From: Zygnema cylindricum
Lineage: Eukaryota; Streptophyta; Zygnematophyceae; Zygnematales; Zygnemataceae
Assembly: GCA_037447655.1 (NCBI GenBank)
Contig: JBBHKE010003510.1
Span: 1-20,103, forward strand
Length of the DNA: 20,103 nucleotides
Direction: 5' to 3'
Position 1 is the first letter of the stretch. Each line of letters starts with the position of its first letter. A model generated the notes under the pieces. It did no database searches. It saw only the letters and a program-made list of their open reading frames with translations, and was not told the DNA's origin. Positions 7,520 through 17,321 of the stretch are shown here, in pieces. The position numbers were made by a program, and so were the translations under genes.

Positions 7520-10500
7520 TCAAAATTTTTGATCTTCTAAAGTTAACTCTTTATTCGGCCTTCCTAGATAATGAACTTGCCAGAATATAGTATTACCGAC
7601 CATAAACCGTTGACCAACCCAATCTATTACCCATCTAAGGACCTCAGGGTCTATAATTATTGAGGGATCTAATTCCAATTCTCTTTCAGTTAGTCGAAGA
7701 TTTGTTGTTTTCACATGACTGATGTGTATCACTGGATGAATTTTTGTTGAAGGTGGAAAGTCCAATTTGGCAGCAACTGACGATATCATCTCGATTACAA
7801 TAAATGGTCTAATGTACTTAGGAGCAAATTTCCCCGTAGGATCCAATTGTCTTTCGATCTTGCACCTTTAATGAGTTGTTGAAAGCCAAACTTTGTCACC
7901 TGTGCTTACCACCCAATCACCCTGTTTGCGGTTAGCATTTAATTCTTGCCTTCTTTGTGCCTCTACTAATGCATCCTCGACTGTTTTCCAAACTGTTTGA
8001 ATGTATTCCCCAAACTGTGTTCCAGAACCCCTATTCTTTTTAGTGAACCCTGTTATTAAGTCTAATGCTTCTCTGGGTTGGTATCCGTATCCAACTTCAA
8101 ACGGTGAGAATCCTGTACTAGCATGTTTACATGAATTGTATGCAAATTCCATTAATTGTACTTTAGATTCCCATGTGTTCTAAACTCCACTGCAAACAGT
8201 CGTAAGCATTTCCTCCAGTGTACGGTTCATCTTTTTTGTTTGTCTATCTGTCACAAGATGATAAGAGGTACTCATTTTTAAATCAGTGCCTAAATTTGCT
8301 GCAATTCTTTCCAAAATGCAGACATCCATTTAGAATCCTTATCACTGACTATAGACAGAGGGACTCCATGATGTATGACCACGTTGTCAAAATATAACTT
8401 TGCAATATCCACAACAAAATGACTAGTTTTACAAGGGATAAAGATTGCCATTTTACTGAACCTATCGACTACGACCATGATACTATCATTTCTTCAAGAT
8501 GTAGCTGGCAATATGACAATAAAATCCATACTGACAGATTCCTATGGTCTTTCGGAGAAATCTAAAGGTTTTAAGAGAATTGTAGGTTTCTGGTTACTAG
8601 GTTTACTCTGTTGGCAAGGGACACAACGTTCCACATGTTTTGACACCTCCTTTACCATCTCAGGCCAAAACAACCTACTCTGCAACCGACTAAGAGTTTA
8701 TCACGACCGAAATGTCGTAAATGCTCATAGACTTCTTGCAAAAGTTGTTTTCTTTGGTCTCCCATTTCAAGAATACATAATCGATCATATGTTTGCAAAT
8801 ACAGTAAACCATCTTCTATTCTAAAGTTTTTAACTTGCCTCTGATTCAATGTGTTATAATTCCCTCCCAAAATATTCTTGCAAATCAAAGCAAAATAAGG
8901 ATCTTTATCATAACCATTTCTAACAACATCTAAAAACAATTCATCTCGAACCACCAGACTTATTTCAAAACATCTACTTAAAAGATCTGCGACTACATTT
9001 GTCCTTCCAGTAGTATGTTTGACATTAAATTTGAAATATGCTAATTTTTGCATCCACCTAACTTATCTGCCAGTCATAATCTGTGCATCATTTAGTCTAT
9101 GTAGATAGGAGAGTGCCTTATTATCACAGTGAAGTGTAAATTCTTAATTATGCAAATAACAACTCCATTTCACCAATGCATAAACTATTGTGAGTTATTC
9201 TTTTTCCTGTGCTAGATAGTTTTTTTCAGCATCATTGAATTTCCTGGACTCAAAAGCAATAGGGTGAAAATTTTTGCCGACTTTTTGACCTACGACTGCA
9301 CGTAGACCTTTATCCGATGCATCAGTAGTGATCAAAACTTCAAATTCCCGAACAGGACGCCATTTCACTAATGCATGAACTATTCCGAGTAATTCTTTTT
9401 CCTGTGCTGGATAATTCTTTTCAGCATCATTGAATTTTCTGGACTCAAAAGCAATAGGGTGAAAATGTTTGCCCACTTTTTGACCTATAACTGCACCTAG
9501 ACCTTTATCCGATGCATCAATAGTGATCAGAACTTCAAATTCCCCAACAAGATCATGATACACCAGTGTAGGGGCAGAGGTCAACTTCCTTTTTAGTTCC
9601 TTGAAAGCTCTCTCCTGATCCGTTCCTCAAACAAACGTCTCCTTCTCCAAAAGTAAATTTGTCAAAGGTGCGGCGATCATACTGAAGTTCTTGATAAATA
9701 TCCTGTAATAAGTGACCAATCCCAAAATGATCTAACTTATGTGACATTAGTGGGTTGCTTCCAATTTTGGATTGAAGTAATTTTTGATGGATCTGTTTTA
9801 ACACCTTCCCCACTAACTATATGTCCCAAACATATTTGTTCACTTTTAAGAAAACTGGATTTTGACAACTTTCTACATAGTTTTTTTTCCCTTAACCTTT
9901 CCAACACTTTCTTTAAATGAATTACATGTTGTTCTTTAGATTCGCTGAAAATTAGAATATCATCTATAAACACCTGAACAAACTCATCTATATAATTTGA
10001 AAATGTTTGGTTCATTAATCTTTGATAAGTAGGTGGTGCTTTCGTCAACCAAATGGCATCACTATCCATTCAAAATGACCGACTCTAGTTCTAAACGCAC
10101 TTTTGTCAACATCTTTGGTTCCAATTGGCACCTGATTGAAGCCACTACAGAGATCAACAAAAGAAAAAAAATTAGCACCTTTCAAACAATATATCAAATC
10201 AGAATTTAAAGGTAACGGATACGTATCCTTCACCGTAATCTTGTTTAGACTACGATAGTCGACACACATTCTTAACATTCCGTCTTTCTTTTTGACGAAG
10301 AGAACTGGTGATGCGTACGATGATTTGCTCGGCTGAATATGTCTTTTCTCCAGAAGCTCGTTGATATGTTTCTTTAACTCCCCTTGCTCAAAGAAACGGT
10401 GTTTATAAATCCCTATGACAAAAGGATTACATCTAGGTTCAAGGTTGATAACATGTTCCACATCTCGGGAAGGTGGCCTCCTTGAGGGTAAGTCACTTGG

Positions 10501-11315
10501 GAAAACATCTCTAAATTCAAAAATCAAGTCTTTAACAGCAACATAAGATGTATTGATGTCAGCTACAAAATCAGATTTTTGTTTTTCAAGATTTGTAGTC
10601 GTGTCTGATTTAGGAATTACATCAATGTTAGTGTTTTCTCCCCCCCTTTCATCAGTAACTGCCTCAGTTACTAATAACAAGAAAGCATAATTTGGTTTTT
10701 ACCTTTTAAATGCTTTTTAAATTGTTTAGCAGAAATCAAACCTTCCACTCCCAATTTGGTTATGTTGTTTATATGATTCCTATGCAATTTGTTTGAAGGT
10801 AATGCTTGCAAAACCTTCCAGCCATTGTCGAACTTCACTCTGAATGTGTTACTTTCCCAATTAATTTGAGGGTTATGTTCTGTTAGCCAGGGTTTTCCTA
10901 CTATTAGCTCCTCACTACTCGAATCCATTATTTCACACGCAACTTTAATTTTATCCCCTTGGATATCAACTTCTATTGTGTCAGTTTGTAAATCTAATGT
11001 GGACTTATTACCATTTACCACCTGAACATGCAAAGGTTTTTCCCTTATGACTGTAGGAAATTTATTTTCCTGTACAAACTTATGTGAAATAAAATTATGT
11101 GTAGCACCTAAATCTACCATAATTCTCAATGGTTTTCCTTCCACTAAAGACTCGAATTGGATCAAACTGTATTTGGTGTCATCGTTACTTAAATGTCCTA
11201 ACATAGGTGAGTTGTTAAGAGTTTCATCAAAAGGATTGTTCAAACTATGGAGTGTAGTTAGCATCATAATAAATTCAGCTATTCTAGTCTTTCCATTCAT
11301 TAACTTGCCCTCCAA
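7520..11315 (-). pseudogene. Ty3/gypsy pol (PR-RT-RH-IN-chromodomain), decayed
   Basis: Minus-strand order: a retropepsin-like region with IMVDLGATHNFIS near 11088-11120, where the family's Ser after the catalytic Asp is Leu; reverse transcriptase about 10570-9740, with LFVKKKDGMLRMCVDYRSLN and the active-site box VFIDDILIFS near 9950-9970; RNase H with DASDKGLGAV, duplicated (see 9164-9553); an integrase zinc-finger remnant (CVPCQQSKPS near 8600-8630); an integrase core with SMDF, MVVVDRFSKMAIF (8478) and VSDKDSKWMSAFWKEL near 8300; and a chromodomain-like tail (about 7520-7660, PEVLRWVID...FWQVHYLG). In the third catalytic position of integrase, near 8230-8245, Lys replaces the expected Glu. 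Several stops and frame changes break the polyprotein. Confidence 0.93.
9164..9553 (-). repeat. 195-bp in-frame tandem duplication in RNase H
   Basis: Two adjacent copies, 9164-9358 and 9359-9553, exactly 195 bp (65 codons) apart. Each encodes EFEVLIT.DASDKGL through HPIAFESRKFNDAEKNY to ALVKW. The catalytic first Asp region of RNase H is therefore present twice in one open frame. The copies differ at roughly one base in ten, so the duplication is old. Normal RNase H has one copy. Confidence 0.9.
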
Positions 11316-12670
11316 AGTTAACTCTTAACCTTTGGATCTGGTCGACTCAACTGAGGACTTTCAACTAGTCCTTTCCGTTTCCCACCTCCTGGGTTTCCTG
11401 CTCAGCAAGGTATAATGCAATATCTTCCTGAAGACTTCAATATCTTCCTGAAGACTTTCATTGACATCAACTGTTTTTAGAGATCCCTTGTCTGTACAGT
11501 CCTTAGCGTAATGATCAAGACCGCCGCATTTAAAACAAGTGACTTTCTTTTTCGGTTTTGTGCATTCTCTACTGAAATGTCCCTCCTCTCCACAGTTTTA
11601 ACAGTTAATCTTCTTCAGTTGTGCACACTCAAATGTCCTATGACCCCTTCTTTTTATGACAGGTAGTGCATGTGGGTATCGTAAGATTAGGTTTCTGAGC
11701 ATTAATGCTCGGTTTAGGACTCTTAATGTAGCCCCCTCTATTGTGAAATTTATTTCATACATTAACACTCTGTCCACCCCTCTGATTTCCCCTGAAGATA
11801 TTTTGCCTATTCACAAGACCTGCATTCAGACCCTCTTCCTCAAATTCTTCTTCACCCCACTCTGATACTTCATTGAAATTTCCCTTGAGTGATCGAGTTT
11901 CAGGATTATACCCCAACTGATCCTCTAATTCCAATGCCTTATCCTGTAGTTCTTTCAAATTATTAAGTTTTTGATGTTTCAGTTCACATTTCAGTATGGG
12001 ATTCAGATAATTTAAGAAAAGCAACTTAGCCTTTTCATAAGTCAAACCCATGACGTGAATACTAGATGAGTCAAATTCCACATCATAATCGTTTACAGAT
12101 CCAGTCTGCTTACAGTTCAGCCACTTTTCTTTCATTCTAGATTTATAAATGACAGACAACAAACGCGATATGATTGCGGTTTTAAAAGCTTCCTAATCAG
12201 CGTTATCAGGAATCAAATTAGACTTTCTCTGAGTGTAATACCAAGTTTAAGCATCACCTTTCAGACAGCTAATAGCAAAAGAAGTGTAATCATCGCGATC
12301 AAAATTCCTAGATTCCAAATAATACTCCATGTGAAAAATCCAAGCATCTAACTCATCAATCTTCTTACCATCGAGGGATGGTGCTTCACTGATAGACAAT
12401 TTCAGATCTCTTATCTTTTTAGGTCTATCGTGATCATCCTCCCTAAAATTGGCATTGGTCTTACCACTCTCACCCTTTTGGTCATTAACATCATTTCTGG
12501 ACTGAATTAAATTAATTAGCTCATCCAATTTCTGATTTTAATTTTTTTTTTTTTCCTTAACGTCCTTCAATTAACTTTTCAATTCATAAATTGTTTCATG
12601 CAGTATGATTATTAAATCTTTTGACCAGTTTCACAACACGATTCTTCAAAACATTTAAAGCATTCTCCAT
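11316..12670 (-). pseudogene. Ty3/gypsy gag with CCHC zinc knuckles, decayed
   Basis: Capsid/nucleocapsid gene. A plausible start is ATG at 12670 (MENALNVLKNRVVKL, coiled-coil-like), followed soon by a stop. The capsid region covers about 12528-11755 (ISEAPSLDGKKIDELDAWIF, then KALELEDQLG). Nucleocapsid follows at about 11670-11500 with three knuckle-like blocks: CTTCHKK (one extra base breaks it), then a block ending NCGEEGHFSREC whose first half holds a stop, and an intact CFKCGGLDHYAKDC. A perfect 20-bp tandem duplication at 11418-11457 shifts the frame again before the protease region. Non-functional. Confidence 0.88.
11418..11457. repeat. Perfect 20-bp tandem duplication
   Basis: CAATATCTTCCTGAAGACTT occurs twice without a gap. 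Twenty is not a multiple of three, so it shifts the retroelement reading frame between the zinc knuckles and the protease. Perfect identity suggests a late event. Confidence 0.9.
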
Positions 12671-13463
12671 TTCACGTTTCTATGCAGAATTTGCCTTTAT
12701 CACACAATGAATTCAAACAAAAGGAAAGATAGAATATAATTTCCCAATGAAATTTGTTGCAGACTTGAAGTCCTCAGATTGCTCCAATCTACAACTTCTT
12801 TCCCTTAACAAATCCTTTCGAAATATCAAAATCTGAGAAATCAATAAGACATTGTAAATAAGTTAGTGCACATCTAAATTTTCAATTTCCCAAACATTGA
12901 AATAGAAAGGTAAAATTTTTCCCACGAATTTTGCAACAGCAAAATTGAAAGCTCTTAAAGGTAAAATCCCACCACAAATTTTGCAACAGCAAAATAAAAA
13001 GCAATCAAAGGTAACAATTTCGGGTTTGAAAAGTTTTAAGTCATTTTTGGACTCCTTTGCTCTTGAAGAAGTAAAGTGCTCCACTTTTCTTCTCCACAAT
13101 TAGCAAATTTCCCATTTCCCACTACATCAGGATCTTTTAATCTCTAATCCTCACATCCTCTCCCTTCATGGCTTCAAGCCCTCCCTCTACACATGAATCA
13201 TTGCTAGGAGAAGGCAAGTTTGTTTGGCCTCTAGGTAATTGGAGTGAGCTTCGGCGGTGGCTACACTGCCCACCCCGCCTTAGTCTTGAGGACCTAAGCA
13301 CGCCCCACATCTAACTAGCGGTCTCTGGCAGTGTGGTCACTTAGTTTCCCTCCAATCCTCTACCACTTGACATCGTGGTTCCACCGACAAAGGTCAAAGC
13401 ACCCTCACCGGTCACGGCAGTCGATTTTCAGGTGAGCAAACTTCTCCCTGGTTTCTAACCAAG
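12671..13463 (-). other. Retroelement 5' leader region
   Basis: Untranslated region between the primer-binding site and gag. The part next to the LTR (about 13160-13460) is more GC-rich than the rest and may contain packaging signals, but I recognise no structure. The part near gag is AT-rich. Confidence 0.6.
12906..13010. repeat. About 50-bp tandem repeat in the leader
   Basis: Two adjacent copies sharing GGTAAAAT and AATTTTGCAACAGCAAAAT, offset by 50-51 bp. Non-coding and part of the retroelement leader. Confidence 0.75.
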
Positions 13464-13475
13464 GTTTTGATACCT
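13464..13475 (-). other. Primer-binding site, tRNA-Met-like
   Basis: On the minus strand AGGTATCAAAAC lies two bases inside the 5' LTR. It matches 9 of 12 bases of the usual complement to the 3' end of plant initiator tRNA-Met. The three mismatches fit decay of an inactive copy. Confidence 0.78.
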
Positions 13476-13477
13476 GA

Positions 13478-13728
13478 TGTAATAGGATCTCCTACCTCTC
13501 AGAAAATCCCATTACTACATCCAATTTCAACCACACATTCCACAGATTGGAAAATTACACATTCACATTGGAAAGCACTGACATAAAGAAAGAAACTTTA
13601 AATTATCTTTTAAAATACAACTTCGAATCGTGCGATTCTTTCGCGGACGTCTACCAAATTCAAAACTCTATATTCGTAACACTTAAATACCCATTTACGA
13701 ACAAGTTCGATCCACTATTACTGTTGCA
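13478..13728 (-). repeat. Right LTR (5' LTR of the minus-strand element), 251 bp
   Basis: Begins TGTAATAGGATC and ends TGTTGCA. It matches both ends of the left LTR but lacks the 719-bp middle. If the loss is a deletion, it may have removed the element's promoter. Confidence 0.93.
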
Positions 13729-13733
13729 CCCAC
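13729..13733. other. Target site duplication, right copy (CCCAC)
   Basis: Exact match to 6447-6451. It belongs to the hAT coding sequence that was cut. Confidence 0.92.
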
Positions 13734-13782
13734 CATCTACAACCTTCACGTGCTCCCACTCCTCTCCTCGAATTCTGGGCAT
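13729..13782 (-). pseudogene. hAT transposase N-terminus, cut off by the retroelement
   Basis: ATG at 13782 begins MPRIRGEEWEHVKVVDGG, the typical start of a BED-type zinc finger (W.H..V.DG). The 18 codons end exactly at the target duplication. On the other side (6403 downwards, after allowing for the 43-bp duplication) the same frame continues towards ATRIRNHLLG. This shows the two pieces were one gene. A stop lies at 6376-6374 in the finger region. Confidence 0.85.
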
Positions 13783-13983
13783 GGTTGCTTCTGCCGAAGT
13801 TTGAAAGAGAGGATAGTAAAAAGCTTGGGAGGGAGGAGGGTAGGTTAGAGGGAGGCGACGTCTGTGCGGTTTCGTTTTCAACAGTACATGGCGCCTTCTT
13901 TTAGGAAGAAAACGAACAAGACGTTCGTACATTTTTAAAACTTAACGCGCGCATATAGTGTGAAACTCAACGTCTCTTTTTCG
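13783..13983. other. hAT 5' region with an inverted repeat
   Basis: Probably the hAT 5' untranslated and terminal region. It contains a 9-bp inverted repeat, TTCGTTTTC ... GAAAACGAA (about 13870-13918), with a loop of roughly 25-30 nt. No hAT terminal repeat matching the left side was found. The minus-strand frame upstream of 13782 is not recognisable protein. Confidence 0.4.
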
Positions 13984-14250
13984 AAAAAATAACGTACAAG
14001 TTCCGTGAATTTTCTGTTCAGTTTACTAGACAGAAAGTACTAATAACTGCGACGTATCTTTTCCTCGAAATCCGTACATTTTCGTTAAAAACGTACATTT
14101 TACGGGAAATATTGTATTTTCCCCGTAAACTGTCCGTTCAGTTTACCGGACAGAAAGTACATCGCTTTTTTTTGCTATTTTTTCAAAAGTTACGAATTAT
14201 ACGTTTCAAACGTAAAAATTGAAAAAATCGCACGATTTGAACAGCACTGG
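13984..14250. mobile_element. Right part of a 484-bp MITE-like element (copy 3)
   Basis: Same orientation as copy 1. It aligns with the last 270 or so bases of that element, including both 25-bp blocks (14016-14040 and 14136-14160, 120 bp apart), the CGAATTATACG stretch, and an end TGAACAGCACTGG that is a decayed version of the terminal repeat. The left part is missing here and may be the piece at 3515-3660. It lies about 350 bp upstream of the F-box gene start. Confidence 0.68.
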
Positions 14251-14603
14251 AAATATTCTATCTCCGTAGATTATAGCCCACACTTTACTTTTATACTATG
14301 CCATTGTACTGTTGTCGAGGGCTCGTTCGCGTTTCCTGTTGTACTATATTGCTTGCAGCTCATGACAGACCTTTCTCAAAACTACTCGAAGCCGAGCTGC
14401 TTTTAAGGTGTTTTTTTTTTTGTTCATCTTTCTTTGCCTTTATCTGCTTGTATTCGCATGCACTTTTGTTATATAACCTGAGTCTATTCTGTTTCTTCTT
14501 TTCGTTCACTCTACTGTTTTTTTTGTAGTTGCACTTGTGCTATCCTTTGTCCTGTATCATTTTGTTTTACCCTCCCAGTTCTGTTTTCTGTTGAGTCTGT
14601 ACC
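14251..14603 (+). promoter_or_regulatory. Upstream region and 5' leader of the F-box gene
   Basis: A TATA-like sequence TATATAA lies at 14470-14476. From about 14480 to the ATG the sequence is T- and C-rich (TTTCTTCTTTTCG, CCTCCCAGTTCTG), as is common for plant 5' leaders. A further T run is at 14411-14422. The transcription start is not proven; a leader of about 100 nt would fit. Confidence 0.4.
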
Positions 14604-16439
14604 ATGCGTATTCGTGTAAGAGATGCGGCCGGTAACACTCAGCGAGTGGAGCTGCCGGAGATTTGTGACTTAAGAGTTCTCCGAGAGCGCGTTTCAGCGA
14701 TTACTGGAATTCCTTTGCCATCCGTTCATATTTCGCTGAATAGAAGGGAGGAAGTTATGGGTCCTCCGGGTACTATCGTCTCTTCTCTGGGAATATGCTC
14801 TGGAGATTTCCTCTATTTGATAGATGCTTCTTCTGCGACTAGTACTGTCTCTAATATTGCTGGGAGATCCGAGGAGGTCCGACAAGACGCAGTAACTTCC
14901 TCTCTTCCATTTGCATCCTCGAAACAAGTGGCCAGATCATCTCAGGCAGAGTCAGTGCAGATTCGTAGAGAAAAATGTGCTGCTGCTGCAGCCAGGAGGC
15001 TGACATGCAGTTCGCTTGTAGATGGAGGTTATATTTTGAAGTCCGAGAATGCTGGTCAGAATAGCAAGACTCCATTAACAGAAGTTGGTGTAGGAGGCAC
15101 GCTTTCTATTGATACACCCTTGGAGCACCCGAATGGGAACTTGAAAAAAGTTAGAATGGAGGCGGGTGTTGGACAAACTGTTGAAAAGAGTTCTGGTGAT
15201 GATATGGATGTGGATTCAAAGGCTTCTACTCTAGTTGTGGCAGCTCCAAGTGCTGAAACTGTGTCTAAGTATTTCATTCGGACGAGCACATCCAGGGAAG
15301 GACTGGAAGGCATTCCTGACAGTGTGTTGAGGGTGTTAACAGTGGAGACTCAAAGCTTACAGACAAAGAGTCCATCCGATATTCTGGTTGTTGTAGTCCA
15401 TGCTATAATGTTGGAAACAGGTCTCACTCTGAATTTGCCGAATGATTCGCCTCAACAATCCTATGGCTTGCCGGCTGGTTGGTCTTCTGCTCAGGGGCCT
15501 TTGATATTATCATATAATCTAGTAATGGCGGGCTCAGTCAGTTGTACACTCCGGTTTCAAACACTGGGAGGATTTCTATTGGTGTATGGCACAAGAGATG
15601 GCGGTGGCCAGCTAGGTACTGGTGATATATACAAGCTATCTCTGCGGGTGATCGATTATTGTGGCCCAGGTGGATGCTTTGATGGCAACATGCAACAGTT
15701 TACCAAAAAGATCCGTGAACTTGTTGTCGCTGTGAAGGACAAACTGTCTCTACCTCTGCTGACTGCACTTTGTCAGCAGGCTGGACTGCAGCCTCTTCTG
15801 TCTCTTCTTTTGCTTCCAAGTGAAGTCAAAATGCAAGTTCTCCAATGGTTACGAGCTCCTGCTCTTGCTGCTTGTGCATGTACTTGTTCTGAGCTTCGTT
15901 ATCTGTCGGCTGAGGATGACCTTTGGAAATGTTTGTACCAAAAAGAGTTTGGAAATATTTCAGGAGGTGTTCCAGCCAATTGCAGCTGGCGGACAATGTA
16001 TGTTAGCAGATTACAGCAGCAAAAACAGGAAGAAGAGGAACGTCGTCAAGCTGAAGCACGCAGTCACCTCTGGATGGGGCCTCCTCCTATGGCTCCTGCT
16101 CTGTTTCCTTTTCGACCCTCGCCAGGAATCATTGGAGGCGATTATGACCGCTTCCCTGGAGGAATTGGTGGGGGAATTGGTGGTCTAAGTGGCCCTGGCT
16201 TTGGGCCTGAAGGTTTTTTTGCGGGGGCAGGAACTGGCTGGGGACAGGGTGCTTATGATGATAACCTTCTTGGTGGCTCATTAAGAGACAGAGGCCTTGG
16301 TGGGGCAATGGGAGAAGTTGGTGATCTTCCTGCAAATTCTAGTCTTCTTGGTGGTATCCGAGGTTCCCGAGGAAGCGCGGCTGGCTTGCCACCTAGAAGC
16401 CTCCAGCCTCGATTTCAAGGACCTGGACGTTTCATTTGA
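14604..16439 (+). CDS. SKIP22: F-box protein, SKIP22/FBXO7-like
   Basis: Probable substrate adaptor of an SCF (SKP1-cullin-F-box) E3 ubiquitin ligase. It is an uninterrupted 611-codon frame from ATG 14604 (context taccATGcg). Domains: a ubiquitin-like fold at residues 1-73 (MRIRVRDAAGNTQRVELPEI to DFLYLI); a variable Ser-rich linker at 74-215; a domain like the N-terminal region of proteasome regulator PI31 and FBXO7 at about 219-395 (SKYFIRTSTSREGLEGIPDS ... LRVIDYCGPG); an F-box at about 401-447 (LLLLPSEVKMQVLQWLRAPA ... DDLWK); a Gln/Glu coiled-coil-like stretch at 470-486; and a Pro/Gly-rich tail at 490-611 with GGDYDRFPGG, similar to the PI31 C-terminal motif. This order is that of plant SKIP22 and animal FBXO7. 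No frame damage and no intron in the coding region. The symbol denotes the homologue group; orthology is not tested. Confidence 0.9.
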   Translation: MRIRVRDAAGNTQRVELPEICDLRVLRERVSAITGIPLPSVHISLNRREEVMGPPGTIVSSLGICSGDFLYLIDASSATSTVSNIAGRSEEVRQDAVTSSLPFASSKQVARSSQAESVQIRREKCAAAAARRLTCSSLVDGGYILKSENAGQNSKTPLTEVGVGGTLSIDTPLEHPNGNLKKVRMEAGVGQTVEKSSGDDMDVDSKASTLVVAAPSAETVSKYFIRTSTSREGLEGIPDSVLRVLTVETQSLQTKSPSDILVVVVHAIMLETGLTLNLPNDSPQQSYGLPAGWSSAQGPLILSYNLVMAGSVSCTLRFQTLGGFLLVYGTRDGGGQLGTGDIYKLSLRVIDYCGPGGCFDGNMQQFTKKIRELVVAVKDKLSLPLLTALCQQAGLQPLLSLLLLPSEVKMQVLQWLRAPALAACACTCSELRYLSAEDDLWKCLYQKEFGNISGGVPANCSWRTMYVSRLQQQKQEEEERRQAEARSHLWMGPPPMAPALFPFRPSPGIIGGDYDRFPGGIGGGIGGLSGPGFGPEGFFAGAGTGWGQGAYDDNLLGGSLRDRGLGGAMGEVGDLPANSSLLGGIRGSRGSAAGLPPRSLQPRFQGPGRFI

Positions 16440-17321
16440 TTGAGAAGGTGTGAAGCATCTTGTATATGTAATAGTTTTAATTTTTGCAGAAAGAATCAGC
16501 AAAGCAGATGTAAAAAAGCTTGTCGTGCGATGGCGACTGTTCTAGTTTGTGTCCGGAAGTAGACAAAAGTACTGATGTAAACCCTAGTTTATATTTTTAC
16601 GAGGGACACTATTGTAGCATAGTTGGTCAAGGTCTGTTGTATATGCAAGGGTCTCATAACAGGAGATGGCATCTGAACATGGGGCATGTTGGCTGTCTCT
16701 TCATCTTATGTGATTCTCCTGGTTATGCTTCGTGTTAAAATTTTGCTCAAATGAATATAGTGGAATTTCTACAATACTGCCTGTGTGTTAGAGGAAATTG
16801 CTTGCTCGCCTTGTTGAAGTGTGATTTGACGCAAAATCTTCTGTTGTATACTGCCTGTGCCTTATTTCTCGTATGGCTTTGCATACATGGAAAGCACTTC
16901 CGCTTTGAGAGATTGAGCTTTTTCCAGATTCTTTGTAATGCTGTCAAACTCCTTACATTGCTATCCTAATTACTTGAAGCACTGAGGTTCCAAAGTGTAG
17001 AAAGATATGACTAGAGTATAGTAGCACCTGTCAGTCGCAGTTTGCTTCTGTCAAACCCACATGGAAATGATGCTGTCATGTTTTTATAGCTTGGCTATCA
17101 ACCCCTCTTGTGGGTACTGGCGACGTTCTCTCAGTTTTCAGAAATTGCATGGTTGCTTAAGGGTGAATGCAATATCTGGAGTGAACAAAGAACGACTTGC
17201 AGTACGAACCCGTTGGAAGCAAAGACTGCTTCGTGTTTTAGTCCAGCCTTGTTATTATCCTATGGCGATTGTAATCCCAATTTTCTTGCTAAGGTTATGT
17301 CAAACGTCAGTGTGAAATAAA
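16440..17321 (+). other. Putative 3' untranslated region of the F-box gene
   Basis: No coding content is supported. T-rich stretches follow the stop. The first AATAAA on the plus strand after the stop is at 17316-17321. If used, it gives a long 3' UTR of nearly 0.9 kb; earlier weaker plant signals (for example TGTAAT near 16465) may be used instead. Confidence 0.35.

Larger units (their letters stand above)
6452..13728 (-). mobile_element. Ty3/gypsy chromovirus LTR retrotransposon, decayed
   Basis: A complete but dead LTR retrotransposon of about 7.3 kb, oriented on the minus strand. It has LTRs with TG...CA ends, a CCCAC target duplication, a primer-binding site inside the right LTR and a polypurine tract inside the left LTR. 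Gag, then protease, reverse transcriptase, RNase H, integrase and a chromodomain-like tail appear in that order, the Ty3 order. Stops and frameshifts occur throughout. Over the roughly 251 shared bases I counted about 15 differences between the LTRs by eye (about 94% identity), so the insertion is old. It lies in the BED-finger part of a hAT gene. Confidence 0.95.

Noticed and set aside
13160-13460. Possible tRNA or structured RNA gene in the GC-rich retroelement leader
   Set aside because: No cloverleaf or A/B box arrangement could be made out. Its position fits a retroelement 5' leader.
2979-14250. The 484-bp repeat copies as LTRs of a larger element
   Set aside because: Each end of the family carries inverted terminal repeats, copy 1 is complete by itself, no TG...CA ends are seen, and the flanking parts are different halves of the unit rather than the same sequence.
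14694-16502. Several overlapping frames on both strands within and just past the F-box gene
   Set aside because: The 611-codon frame has clear ubiquitin-like, PI31-like and F-box regions. The others show no recognisable motifs and are shadows.
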